Positions 13,518 to 20,582 of a DNA stretch of 20,582 bases are shown here, piece after piece (position 1 is the stretch's first letter; every line of letters begins with the position of its first letter). Source of the DNA: an uncultured Collinsella sp. (lineage in GTDB: Bacteria > Actinomycetota > Coriobacteriia > Coriobacteriales > Coriobacteriaceae). The DNA lies in assembly GCA_902496845.1 (NCBI GenBank), contig CABVCJ010000038.1, positions 1-20,582 of the forward strand, in the 5' to 3' direction. The notes under the pieces were generated by a model. That model saw only the letters and a list, made by a program, of their open reading frames with translations, did no database searches and was not told where the DNA came from. A program made the translations under genes and the position numbers.

Positions 13518-14918
13518 ATGGACGCTATGGATACTCAGAACCCAACATATTCCGATGATGAGCTGACTGCAGCGCTTGCCGAGCACCTGGCGTCGCTCGA
13601 TCGCGACGACAGCTATCGCGTGGAGCGTGTACTTAAGCGCTCGTCCGTTGAAACAACCGAGCTCGTGTACTTTGAAGGAACCGGCGGTGGTTCGCTCGGC
13701 CCCTTCGTCCGCAAACGCATCGATTCTTCGGCTCAAATCGGCGGGGCATACGAGCGTCTGTTTGCCGCTCAGCGGGCGGGCAGGCGTTTTGAGCACCTGC
13801 CCAGAATCGTCGATTGTCGTCGTGCGGGCGACGAGCTCAACGTGGTTATGGAATACATCGAAGGGGAGACGCTCGGGGCGCTGGTGGACCGTCTGGGAGC
13901 CGCTCCCGATTATGCGCGTGAATTGTATCCTGTCCTTTGCGACGCCGTGGGCGAGCTCCATGCCGGTTTTGCAATGGCGGGGGAGGCTTCGGCGCCAGTG
14001 ATCCATCGCGACCTCAAGCCGTCGAATATCATCGTGACAGGTGCCAACTATACGCCTGATGACGGCCTGACGTTTTCATCGCTGGTGATTATCGACTTGG
14101 GAATCGCTCGCGTGTGGCGCGAAGGAGCCGATGCCGATACCGTTAAGTTTGGCACGCGACCCTATGCGCCACCCGAGCAGTACGGTTTTGGCCAGACGAG
14201 CGTGCGCAGCGATGTCTATGCGCTCGGTGCCCTGCTGTTCTTTTGTCTGACGGGGGCCGACCTCAAGCCGGGTCGGGACATGCGCGAGCAATGCGAGGCA
14301 TGTGACGTCCCCGCCTCGCTTGCCGATGCTATTTGCATGGCGATGGCACTCGATCCGGGCAAGCGCTTTGCAAGCGCGAAGGCGCTAGGGCATGCTGCGC
14401 GCGCATCGTATGCGTCGTCCGTGCCGACGCCATCGTCCGCGCCGAATGCTGCTTCCTTTCAAGAGCCTCCGGAGCGGCGAGTTGTGTGCCCTGCGCCCGT
14501 GCTTCCCGCAGATCAGTCTCAGGGTGGATTGCCGTTGGTGCCTGAGCGCCTGAGTCTACTCTCCCGCATTCCCGACACCGTTGGGCGTATTTGGAACGCA
14601 TTCGTCTATCTTTCGTTACTTGTTTTCTTTGCCGGAAGCCATTTTGCCGTTTTTCATCCCACGGGTGCCAACCAAAACTACCCGATGTGGTTTCTCGCGA
14701 TTGAGTATTTTGTCTTCGTCGACGGTCTCGTAGCGCTCATTCATTTTGTGATGCTCGATAAACGCCGTCTTCGCCGGCAGTTTGAGCTACTCGATAGATA
14801 TCGCGGCAAAAAGCTTGCAAAGCTCTGTCTCAAGGCTATGGGTGTGCTCTTGTTGGCAATGATTATCATCGTTGCCATTGCAAACGCGGCTGGCGTCGTC
14901 GATACCTCTGTCGCGTAA
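13518..14918 (+). CDS. Membrane-associated Ser/Thr protein kinase
   Basis: This protein of about 466 residues has an N-terminal Hanks-type kinase domain: phosphate-anchoring Lys in FVRKRI (K66), VVMEYIEGETL hinge, catalytic loop HRDLKPSN (163-170, D165), metal loop DLG (193-195, where most kinases have DFG), APPEQ (217-221) and SDVYALGALLF. The glycine-rich loop is not canonical. A Ser/Pro/Ala-rich linker (about 300-345) leads to three C-terminal hydrophobic spans, so the kinase faces the cytoplasm. No extracellular PASTA repeats are present. ATGs at 13518 and 13527 are both plausible and neither has a good ribosome site; a hairpin ends 7 nt upstream. It follows the HTH gene and is closed by a terminator at 14924. 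Confidence 0.88.
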   Translation: MDAMDTQNPTYSDDELTAALAEHLASLDRDDSYRVERVLKRSSVETTELVYFEGTGGGSLGPFVRKRIDSSAQIGGAYERLFAAQRAGRRFEHLPRIVDCRRAGDELNVVMEYIEGETLGALVDRLGAAPDYARELYPVLCDAVGELHAGFAMAGEASAPVIHRDLKPSNIIVTGANYTPDDGLTFSSLVIIDLGIARVWREGADADTVKFGTRPYAPPEQYGFGQTSVRSDVYALGALLFFCLTGADLKPGRDMREQCEACDVPASLADAICMAMALDPGKRFASAKALGHAARASYASSVPTPSSAPNAASFQEPPERRVVCPAPVLPADQSQGGLPLVPERLSLLSRIPDTVGRIWNAFVYLSLLVFFAGSHFAVFHPTGANQNYPMWFLAIEYFVFVDGLVALIHFVMLDKRRLRRQFELLDRYRGKKLAKLCLKAMGVLLLAMIIIVAIANAAGVVDTSVA

Positions 14919-14923
14919 AAGAA

Positions 14924-14947
14924 AAAGGGCCCCGATTGGGGCCCTTT
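14924..14947. terminator. Strong bidirectional terminator
   Basis: AAAGGGCCCC (14924-14933) and GGGGCCCTTT (14938-14947) form a perfect 10-bp stem with a GATT loop. On the minus strand the stem runs into TTTTTCTTTT, a good termination tract for the secreted protein gene. On the plus strand it closes the kinase gene. Confidence 0.92.
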
Positions 14948-14957
14948 GACGTTGATC

Positions 14958-16091
14958 TTAGATGCGGTTCATCTGGGTTGCAACCTTGTTGTACCAGTCC
15001 TGCCACGTGGGCGGGCAGTACTTTTTGGCGGCTGCCGGGGTAAGCGTGGAGCCATAGTTGGCGCCAAGGTAGGCAACGTGGGCAGAGACGCCCTCGCTCC
15101 AGCTACCAAAGCTCCGCCAGCCGCCGCCACGGGCGCTCCAGCCCCAGGCGTTATAGGAGCCTGCACAATAGAGGCCCTTGCTGCTCTCGATGCAGGCGAT
15201 GGCGGGAGACCAACGGGGGTCAACACCGGTGCTCCAGGCTGCCACGGCAAAGTTGTAACCCTGGCCTGCCATGGGGGAGCCGGCGAGGTAGTTGTCGATG
15301 CGACTCGTCCACTCGTTGATAAACGAGTCGTAATCGGAGTTGCCGGTATTGGAGTTGTTCACCGTGGTGTCGATGGTGGCGTTGGCGTTGTTGGCCTGGC
15401 TGTTGGAGTTGTTGCCGCTTACGCCCTCGCCCGAAATCTTCTCGGCGGCAGCGGCCTTGTCTGCCTCGAGCTTGGCCAGCTCGGCGGCATTCTCCTGCTC
15501 GGCTTTTGCCTGGGCTTCGCTGCGAAGCTGCTGGGCCTGTGCCAGTGCATCCTCGGCGGTTTCCTGCTCGGCCTCGAGTTGGGATTTAGCCTGTTCAAGC
15601 TCGGTCTTGTTCTGCTCAAGCTCGGTCTGCATCTTGTTGAGCTCTTCGATCTCATCGACGCTCGAGCTCGCGATCTGGTTGGTGTACCTGCAGGTGGTGA
15701 TGAACTCGCCAAGGCTCTGTGCGTTGACCAGGAAGCTCACGATGGGGTTGGTGCCCTTCTGGTACTTATACAGATCGCGCATGGCGGAACTTGCCTTTGC
15801 CTGCTGATCGGGAAGCTCGGCTTCGATCTGCTCGATGCTTGCCTCGTTGGTGTCGATTTGCTTCTGCAAATCCTCGAGCTTGGTGCGGGCCTCGTTGTAG
15901 GCGCTCGTGGCGGCTTCGATCTTCTGCTGGGCGGCGGAAAGCTGATCCTGCGTTGCCTGCGAGGCGGCATAAGCCGCGACGGGGGAGAGCATCGGCGTGG
16001 CCGTCAGCGCAACGGCGAGCGCGGCGCTCGTGATGATACGAGCCGGCCTCGACGCGATGAGCGCTGCGGTGCGATGGTTCGAATGCTGCAT
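14958..16091 (-). CDS. Secreted coiled-coil protein with lysozyme-like C-terminal domain
   Basis: This 377-residue exported protein has an N-terminal signal peptide (about 1-42, hydrophobic core SAALAVALTATPML, AYA-AS cleavage site). A long coiled coil follows (44-218, rich in A, E, Q and K) with an LYKYQKGTNPIVSFLVNAQSLGEF hinge typical of PcsB/CwlO-type cell-wall proteins. After an Asn/Ser-rich linker (222-252) comes a C-terminal domain (255-377) with ACIESSKGLYC and YNAWGW, where E302 is a candidate catalytic acid, as in lysozyme-like muralytic folds. Three cysteines (300, 309, 359) may form disulphides. It probably acts in peptidoglycan remodelling at the cell surface. I prefer ATG 16091 (AGAGGG upstream) over an in-frame TTG at 16106. 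Enzymatic activity is inferred from weak motif likeness. Confidence 0.8.
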   Translation of the reverse strand: MQHSNHRTAALIASRPARIITSAALAVALTATPMLSPVAAYAASQATQDQLSAAQQKIEAATSAYNEARTKLEDLQKQIDTNEASIEQIEAELPDQQAKASSAMRDLYKYQKGTNPIVSFLVNAQSLGEFITTCRYTNQIASSSVDEIEELNKMQTELEQNKTELEQAKSQLEAEQETAEDALAQAQQLRSEAQAKAEQENAAELAKLEADKAAAAEKISGEGVSGNNSNSQANNANATIDTTVNNSNTGNSDYDSFINEWTSRIDNYLAGSPMAGQGYNFAVAAWSTGVDPRWSPAIACIESSKGLYCAGSYNAWGWSARGGGWRSFGSWSEGVSAHVAYLGANYGSTLTPAAAKKYCPPTWQDWYNKVATQMNRI

Positions 16092-16161
16092 CCAGTCCCT
16101 CTGCAATCAATCGTAGGTTATGGTTCGAACGGTATTCTACTACTGCTTTCGACCTCAACTT

Positions 16162-16198
16162 GAACCTTAAAGGTTCTAAAGGGTCAAGTTGAACTTGA
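16162..16198. promoter_or_regulatory. Twin perfect 15-bp palindromes, likely operator
   Basis: GAACCTT-A-AAGGTTC (16162-16176) and TCAAGTT-G-AACTTGA (16184-16198) are each perfect 7+1+7 palindromes. Their centres are 22 bp apart, about two helical turns. They are flanked by CCTCAA (16153-16158) and TTGAGG (16195-16200), inverted to each other. They lie in the 314-bp gap between two divergent cell-envelope genes. The spelling resembles operators of MerR-type regulators, but no regulator gene is in the window. Confidence 0.6.
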
Positions 16199-16319
16199 GG
16201 CTTTGGCTTTGACCTGCGGTTATAGTGAATTGTTGAGAAACCATAGAGTTCAACTTTAACGTTACGGAACCCTGCGGGCTCGATCATAAGCGCCTGCTTG
16301 CCATAGATATGGTGGAACT

Positions 16320-16349
16320 TTGGGAAGCGGCAGTTTGGCACGCTAGAAT
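16320..16349 (+). promoter_or_regulatory. Candidate promoter for D-Asp ligase/racemase genes
   Basis: TTGGGA (16320-16325) and TAGAAT (16344-16349) are 18 bp apart, matching four and five consensus bases. The leader would be about 50 nt. A second possibility is TATAGT at 16221-16226, but its best -35 partner, TTGAGG inside the palindrome, is 20 bp away. Confidence 0.4.
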
Positions 16350-16405
16350 AAACCAGTTGCATAAAGACCGCCCATCGTACGGGCAGTTGATGATAGGAAG
16401 TTTCC

Positions 16406-17662
16406 ATGGCATTGCAGTTTACAGAGCGCGAGTTTATACCCGTGCTGCTCGGCGGCGATATCAACGCCTATTCGGTGGCGCGCGCCTTCTACGAGGAGTA
16501 TCAGGTCAAGAGCCTGGTCTTTGGCAAGTATCAGACGGGTCCTGCATACCGCAGCCAGATTATCGACTATACGCCCAATGTGGATATCGACACTATGCCG
16601 GTCATGATCGAGACCGTCAACGGCATTGCACAGGCCAATCCCGATAAGAAGATTATCCTCATGGGCTGCGGCGATAACTACGTCGCGCTTGCCGCACAGG
16701 CTCAGGATGCCGGCCAGCTTGCCTCCAACGTCATCGCGCCCTATGCGCCCTACAGTATGCTCGAGCAGTGCCAGAAGAAGGAGATCTTCTACGAGCTGTG
16801 CGAGAAGCACGGTGTACCCTATCCGCACACGTTTACCTTTACCATGGCGATGCTCAACGCCCAGGGCGAGGCTTCCGCCGAGGTGCTCGACCAGATCGAC
16901 TTTCCCTTCCCGATGATTCTGAAGCCCTCTGACGGCATCATGTGGTGGGAGCACGAGTTCGAGGGCCAGAAGAAGGCCTACGAGATTGCCGATCGCGCCG
17001 AGCTGGAGCAGGTCATTCGCGATGTGTACGCCAGTGGCTACACCGATGATCTCATCTTGCAGGACCGCGTGCCCGGCAACGACGAGTACATGCGCGTGCT
17101 TACCAGCTATTCCGACCGCAACGGCAAGGTTCGCATGATGTGCCTGGGTCACGTGCTGCTCGAGGAGCATCAGCCCCACGGTGTCGGCAACCACGCCTGC
17201 ATCATCACCGAGCCCAACGACGAGCTCATGGGTGGCGTGCGCAAGCTGCTTGAGGACCTTAAGTTCACGGGCTTCTCCAACTTCGACGTCAAGTACGACC
17301 AACGCGATGGTTCGTTTAAGTTCTTCGACTTCAACACGCGTCAGGGCCGCAGTAACTACTACGTCACCAACAGCGGCTTTAACGTTGCTAAATACGTGGT
17401 GGATGAGTACGTCTATAACCGTCCGTTTGAGCCGGAATTTGTGACGGCGCAGGACGAGGCGCTGTGGATGGTCGTCCCCATGGGCGTCGTTGACAAGTAT
17501 GTCAAGGACCCCGAGCTGCGTGCGAAGGCGCATCGTCTGGCCAAGGAGGGCAAGGCTGCCGATCCTTCGTTTATGAAGGGCGATTTTGTCTTTAACCGCT
17601 GGTTGCGCATGTGGCACACCAAGCTGCGTCACTTTAAGCTGTTCAAGACGTATTACAAGTAG
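16406..17662 (+). CDS. ATP-grasp D-aspartate ligase homologue (peptidoglycan cross-bridge)
   Basis: This 418-residue cytoplasmic ATP-grasp carboxylate-amine ligase matches, from memory, Enterococcus faecium D-aspartate ligase over its whole length: EFIPVLLGGDINAY (9-22), MILKPSDG (170-177, ATP-binding K173), DLILQDRVPGNDEYMRVL (215-232), MMCLGHVLLEE (244-254), FSNFDVKYD (290-298) and metal-site FFDFNTRQGRSNYYV (306-320). Such enzymes attach D-Asp to the side-chain amine of the stem-peptide diamino acid in a peptidoglycan precursor. The ATG at 16406 has AGGAAG 5 nt upstream. The next gene is an aspartate racemase, which would provide D-Asp; the same pairing occurs in enterococci. The ligase family is certain and the D-Asp substrate strongly suggested by the neighbour. 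Confidence 0.87.
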   Translation: MALQFTEREFIPVLLGGDINAYSVARAFYEEYQVKSLVFGKYQTGPAYRSQIIDYTPNVDIDTMPVMIETVNGIAQANPDKKIILMGCGDNYVALAAQAQDAGQLASNVIAPYAPYSMLEQCQKKEIFYELCEKHGVPYPHTFTFTMAMLNAQGEASAEVLDQIDFPFPMILKPSDGIMWWEHEFEGQKKAYEIADRAELEQVIRDVYASGYTDDLILQDRVPGNDEYMRVLTSYSDRNGKVRMMCLGHVLLEEHQPHGVGNHACIITEPNDELMGGVRKLLEDLKFTGFSNFDVKYDQRDGSFKFFDFNTRQGRSNYYVTNSGFNVAKYVVDEYVYNRPFEPEFVTAQDEALWMVVPMGVVDKYVKDPELRAKAHRLAKEGKAADPSFMKGDFVFNRWLRMWHTKLRHFKLFKTYYK

Positions 17663-17671
17663 ATGAGCGCG

Positions 17672-17701
17672 GCGCCCGCCCGGTTTGCATCGGACGGGCG
17701 C
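17672..17701 (+). other. Intercistronic hairpin between ligase and racemase genes
   Basis: GCGCCCGCCCG (17672-17682) and CGGACGGGCGC (17691-17701) pair over 11 positions with one mismatch around an 8-nt loop. No T-run follows. It may tune racemase relative to ligase, or mark an RNA processing site. The frame remains open from 17663, but the racemase proper starts at 17747. Confidence 0.5.
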
Positions 17702-17746
17702 GGGCATGATACGAGCAATTGCATGGGCGTCACCAAGGAGGCGGCG

Positions 17747-18493
17747 ATGGAAAAGCTGGGAGTTATCGGCGGCATGGGCGCTGAGGCCACGTCGTATTAC
17801 TACGACCAGGTCGTGCGTCATACGGCTGCTGCCTGTGATCAGGAGCATATCGACATGGTGGTGCTTTCCAAGTCGACCATGCCCGACCGTACGCTGGCCA
17901 TCAAGACCGGCGAGCATGCCGAGCTGCTGGCGACCATGAAGGAGTGCGCACAGGCGCTCGAGACACTGGGCTGCGCGCACATTGCCATTCCCTGCAACAC
18001 ATCGCACTACTTCTACGACCAGATTCAGTCGTTTACCAAGGTGCCGATTATCCACATGCCGCGTGAGTCGGTGCGCTATGCCCTGGCGGGCGCGGTGATG
18101 GGGGAGTGCGAGTTCGATCCCAACCTGAGCATGCCGTCCGAGCCGGTGCGCAAGATCGGCATCATGGGCACCGACGGCACCGTGGGTGCCGGCGTCTACG
18201 GGCGCGAGTGCGAGGCCGCGGGCGTCGAGGTCGTCTATCCCAGCGAGAAGCGCCAGGCCGACGTGATGTCGCTGATTTATGATGACGTGAAGGCCGGACG
18301 CGAGCCCGATATGGACAAGTTTGACCGCGTGATGTGGGAGTTCGCCCGCAGCGGCTGCGACCGCGTCATTCTGGCCTGCACCGAGCTCTCGGTGCTGAAA
18401 AAGTACCGAGAGATGCCCGAGATTACCCTTGACGCCATGGACGTCCTGGTACGCGAATCCATCATCCGCAGCGGCGCCCCCTACCGCCTGTAG
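17747..18493 (+). CDS. Aspartate/glutamate racemase family protein, probably aspartate racemase
   Basis: This 248-residue cytoplasmic, cofactor-independent racemase begins with the family start LGVIGGMGAEATSYYYDQV. It carries both catalytic cysteines, C83 in AIPCNTSHYFYDQI and C211 in LACTELSVL, each on its own half of the two-domain fold. GIMGTDGTVGAGVY (138-151) opens the second half. The TSxYYY spelling and Pro-Cys-Asn-Thr site are those of aspartate rather than glutamate racemases. The ATG at 17747 is chosen over the in-frame ATGs at 17663 and 17723, because AAGGAGG lies 5 nt upstream and the family N-terminus begins there. It should make D-Asp for the ligase 84 nt upstream, as a two-gene operon ending at the terminator near 18554. 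Confidence 0.9.
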   Translation: MEKLGVIGGMGAEATSYYYDQVVRHTAAACDQEHIDMVVLSKSTMPDRTLAIKTGEHAELLATMKECAQALETLGCAHIAIPCNTSHYFYDQIQSFTKVPIIHMPRESVRYALAGAVMGECEFDPNLSMPSEPVRKIGIMGTDGTVGAGVYGRECEAAGVEVVYPSEKRQADVMSLIYDDVKAGREPDMDKFDRVMWEFARSGCDRVILACTELSVLKKYREMPEITLDAMDVLVRESIIRSGAPYRL

Positions 18494-18499
18494 CCCTCG

Positions 18500-18535
18500 A
18501 CCTGCCAAAAAAGGGACAGGTTTATTTTGGTAGGT
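18500..18535. repeat. Short palindromic element with GGGACAGGTTTATTTT core
   Basis: Arms ACCTGCCAAAA (18500-18510) and TTTTGGTAGGT (18525-18535) are complementary except for one G-T pair, around AAGGGACAGGTTTA. The core resembles a short intergenic motif (GGGGACAGATTTATTTT-like) that recurs in many bacterial genomes. It starts 7 nt after the racemase stop. Only one copy is in this window. Confidence 0.5.
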
Positions 18536-18553
18536 TTTATCTGGGAAAACAGT

Positions 18554-18590
18554 AAGGCCTCGGCTCGTTTGATGCGAGCCGGGGCCTTTT
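18554..18590 (+). terminator. Intrinsic terminator after the racemase gene
   Basis: AAGGCCTCGGCTCG (18554-18567) and CGAGCCGGGGCCTT (18575-18588) form a 14-bp stem with one G-U pair and a 7-nt loop, followed by T residues. It lies between convergent genes; on the minus strand the trailing sequence is less T-rich, so it probably serves EcfT more weakly. Confidence 0.88.
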
Positions 18591-18618
18591 GAATTTATCG
18601 GTTGCCGGTGGCGATGGG

Positions 18619-19365
18619 TTAGAACAGGAAGCCGAGGACGATGAGGGCAATGCTGACAATAAGTATGGCAATGTCCAGGCCCTTGATGGGGTAGCGCTTG
18701 TACGAGCTCGCGCGCGTGCGCAGGTAGAAGCCGCGCTGCTCGGCTGCCAGGGCCGTGGCGTCGGTTTTACCCACGCTCGAGATCAGTAGCGGCACGCACA
18801 GCGGCAGCATGAGCTTGAGCTTCTTGATGGGGTTCTTGGTGTCATACTCGATGCCGCGTGCGGTCTGCGCCTCCATGATGGCGTTCATCTCCTGGCCAAA
18901 CACTGGCACAAAGCGCAGCGCCGTGGTAAAGGTGAAGGCGTAACGATACGGAACGTGCAGCACCTCGACGCAGGCGTTGGCAAGGTCGTTGAGCTTGGTC
19001 ACCATGAGCATCAGAATAAGCGGTAGCGCCACGCCCAGCAGACGCAGACAGGCCTTTGTTCCGGTGATGAGGCCTTCATCGGTGACAAAGCTCCACACCA
19101 CGTTGCCATCGCGCATAAAAGCCAGCTGCAGCACCAGCATGATGAGCGCGAGTGGAATCAGTAGCTTGAGCAGCGCGAGCAGGCGGTCGACGACGCCGGC
19201 GTAGGCTCCCAGCGCGAGCGTGAGTGCCAGAAAGCCCAGCAGTGCCACATAGGTGTCGGACAAGAAAATGCCGATGATGATGGCGGCGGCGAGGCCCAGT
19301 TTGATGACGGGGTTCAGGCGGTGTAGCAGCGTGTCGCCCGGCATGTAGTCGATGACGTTAACCAC
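18619..19365 (-). CDS. ecfT: EcfT, transmembrane component of an ECF transporter
   Basis: This 248-residue integral membrane protein has the EcfT features: an N-terminal YMPGDTLLHRLNPVIKL segment, four to six spans, and the two coupling helices with AQTARGIE (167-172) and ALAAEQRGFY (206-214), which contact the ATPase grooves. It couples ATP hydrolysis to a separate substrate-binding S component for a vitamin or metal, not visible here. The frame is open to 19410, but I prefer the GTG at 19365. It overlaps the ATPase stop by 8 nt, has AGGAG 10 nt upstream and gives the usual length. Overlap means translational coupling to EcfA. It is the last gene before the convergent racemase operon. Specificity cannot be read from EcfT. 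Confidence 0.9.
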   Translation of the reverse strand: MVNVIDYMPGDTLLHRLNPVIKLGLAAAIIIGIFLSDTYVALLGFLALTLALGAYAGVVDRLLALLKLLIPLALIMLVLQLAFMRDGNVVWSFVTDEGLITGTKACLRLLGVALPLILMLMVTKLNDLANACVEVLHVPYRYAFTFTTALRFVPVFGQEMNAIMEAQTARGIEYDTKNPIKKLKLMLPLCVPLLISSVGKTDATALAAEQRGFYLRTRASSYKRYPIKGLDIAILIVSIALIVLGFLF

Positions 19366-20582
19366 GGCGGACCATCTCCTCGGTAATGCGAACGATATCA
19401 GTGACCTCACTCACCTGCGTAAAGGCGGGCGAGACGGTGGATGCCAGACGGCGCGAGAGTTCGATGACCTGGGGCGGATCAACGTAGGCACGCTGCATGA
19501 GTTCGATTTTCGAGAACAGCTCGTGCGTGCGGCCGCGGTCGAGGATGCGACCGTTGGCCATCACCACGATGCGCTCGGCAAAGTCGGAAACGACTTCCAT
19601 GTCGTGACAGACCATGATGACGGCGCAACCGCGCTCTGCCATGGTGCGCACCGTTTCCATCACGGTCATGCACTCGCGGTAGTCCAGGCCGCTCGTGGGT
19701 TCGTCGAGCACCACGATCTTGGGCTCGATCACCACAACGGAGGCCAGCGCCACCATCTGGCGTTGGCCGCGCGACAGTGAGAACGGTGCCTCGTCGGCGG
19801 GCAGACCAAAGCGGTCGATGACCAGCTGGGCGCGACGCAGGGCTTCGGCGCGGTCGATGCCGGCAAGTTCTAGACCAAAGGCGACCTCGTCGAGCACGGT
19901 GTCTTTGCAGATTTGGCGGTCGGGGTTCTGGAAAAGCGTTGCCACTTCGTGTGCGATGCGGCTCGTGGGAACCGATGCCGTGTCCAAGCCCGTAACGCGT
20001 ACGCTGCCCGATGCGGGCTTGAGCAAACCCGTGAGCAGTTTGGTGAGCGTGGTTTTGCCGGCTCCGTTTTGGCCGACAATGCCCACGAGCTCGCCGGGGT
20101 AGAGCGTCAAGTTGAGGTCGTGGACGGCGGCGCCTCCATGGGGGTAAGAAAACTCGACATGGTCAAAGGTGAGCACCGGCTCGGCGTCTTTCGCATGCGG
20201 GCGCAGCGACGGCGCGTGCGGGGAGCCTGCGGGCGCCTGGGTATCGCTTGTCGCACGGTCGGGGTCGACGATTTCCGTGATCAGGCGTTCTGCCTCGTCG
20301 ACATCCAGACAGGGCGTGCCGCTTACCAAGCCATCGGCCTCGAGACTGTTGAAGATGCGCGTGACGCGCGGACAATCGACGCCGATGGTGCGAAGCTCGT
20401 CGGTGCGTGCGAAGACCTCGTGCGGCTCACCTTGCAGCGCGATCTGGCCGTGATCGAGCACCAACACACGGTTGCAGTACTCCGAAAGCAGAGCGACCTT
20501 TTGCTCAACGACGACGATGGTGATGCCGAGCGCGCGGTTTGCCTCGCGCAGCGTCTCGAAGACCAAGGTGGAACTGGCGGGG
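19358..20582 (-). CDS. ECF transporter ATPase with two fused ATP-binding domains (N-terminal part missing)
   Basis: About 407 C-terminal residues are visible; the gene continues past the right edge. The first visible stretch (PASSTLVFETLREANRALG, then VVVEQKVALL and RVLVLDHGQIALQGEP) is the end of a first ATP-binding domain. A linker rich in D, A and P leads to a complete second domain. There, counting from the TTG codon at 20566, Walker A GQNGAGKTT lies at about 165-173, Q-loop LFQNPDRQ at 211-218, signature LSRGQRQMVALA at 263-274, Walker B IVVLDEPTSGLD at 284-295 and switch His in MVCHD at about 321. The protein drives an ECF-type importer together with EcfT, whose gene overlaps its stop. 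In the first domain the switch-His position appears to be Gln (VVVEQK), so the two ATP sites may be unequal. Confidence 0.9.
   Translation of the reverse strand, partial: PASSTLVFETLREANRALGITIVVVEQKVALLSEYCNRVLVLDHGQIALQGEPHEVFARTDELRTIGVDCPRVTRIFNSLEADGLVSGTPCLDVDEAERLITEIVDPDRATSDTQAPAGSPHAPSLRPHAKDAEPVLTFDHVEFSYPHGGAAVHDLNLTLYPGELVGIVGQNGAGKTTLTKLLTGLLKPASGSVRVTGLDTASVPTSRIAHEVATLFQNPDRQICKDTVLDEVAFGLELAGIDRAEALRRAQLVIDRFGLPADEAPFSLSRGQRQMVALASVVVIEPKIVVLDEPTSGLDYRECMTVMETVRTMAERGCAVIMVCHDMEVVSDFAERIVVMANGRILDRGRTHELFSKIELMQRAYVDPPQVIELSRRLASTVSPAFTQVSEVTDIVRITEEMVRRG

Noticed and set aside
16343..18508. A 721-codon open frame on the minus strand, opposite the ligase and racemase genes
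   Set aside because: Its translation is low-complexity (rich in H, V, L and G) with no family likeness, and it is the mirror of two well-supported genes. High GC removes stop codons from the opposite strand.

Overview
The window looks like chromosome from a gut Coriobacteriia actinobacterium, most like Collinsella. This rests on the high GC content, strong AAGGAG-type ribosome sites, the gene repertoire and my recall of related proteins, not on a search. All genes look like ordinary chromosomal genes. I see no tRNA, rRNA, CRISPR array, prophage or insertion sequence.

Region 1 (1-5303) is a lysine/diaminopimelate (DAP) block. On the minus strand a lysine riboswitch (about 3411-3570) precedes a very long frame in which DAP decarboxylase (LysA) is joined in frame to dihydrodipicolinate synthase (DapA). 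dapB (TTG start, 8-nt overlap) and dapH (cut by the window edge) follow. Divergent from it are an M20D amidohydrolase, possibly the acetyl-DAP deacetylase of the same pathway, and a small membrane protein. A bidirectional terminator closes the block.

Region 2 (5327-12374, minus strand) is a five-gene catabolic cluster read from 12310 downward. It encodes a flavin/Fe-S enoate-reductase-like enzyme, both subunits of an aconitase X (AcnX) dehydratase, an M20 dipeptidase-like enzyme and a major facilitator transporter. A dehydratase next to an enoate reductase suggests an uncharacterised dehydrate-then-reduce pathway for a hydroxy acid or hydroxy amino acid. This is the best candidate for an undescribed system here.

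Region 3 (12380-14947, plus strand) encodes a membrane-anchored FxLYD protein, a small helix-turn-helix-like protein and a membrane Ser/Thr kinase, with several inverted repeats between them. It ends at a strong terminator shared with the convergent gene.

Region 4 (14958-18588) is a cell-envelope block. A secreted coiled-coil protein with a lysozyme-like C-terminus (minus) diverges from a D-aspartate ligase plus aspartate racemase pair (plus), the set needed to make and attach D-Asp cross-bridges in peptidoglycan. Two perfect 15-bp palindromes, 22 bp apart, lie between the divergent genes. After the racemase come a short palindromic repeat-like element and a terminator.

Region 5 (18619-20582, minus) is the end of an ECF-type vitamin/metal transporter operon: EcfT and a double-ATPase EcfA that runs off the window.
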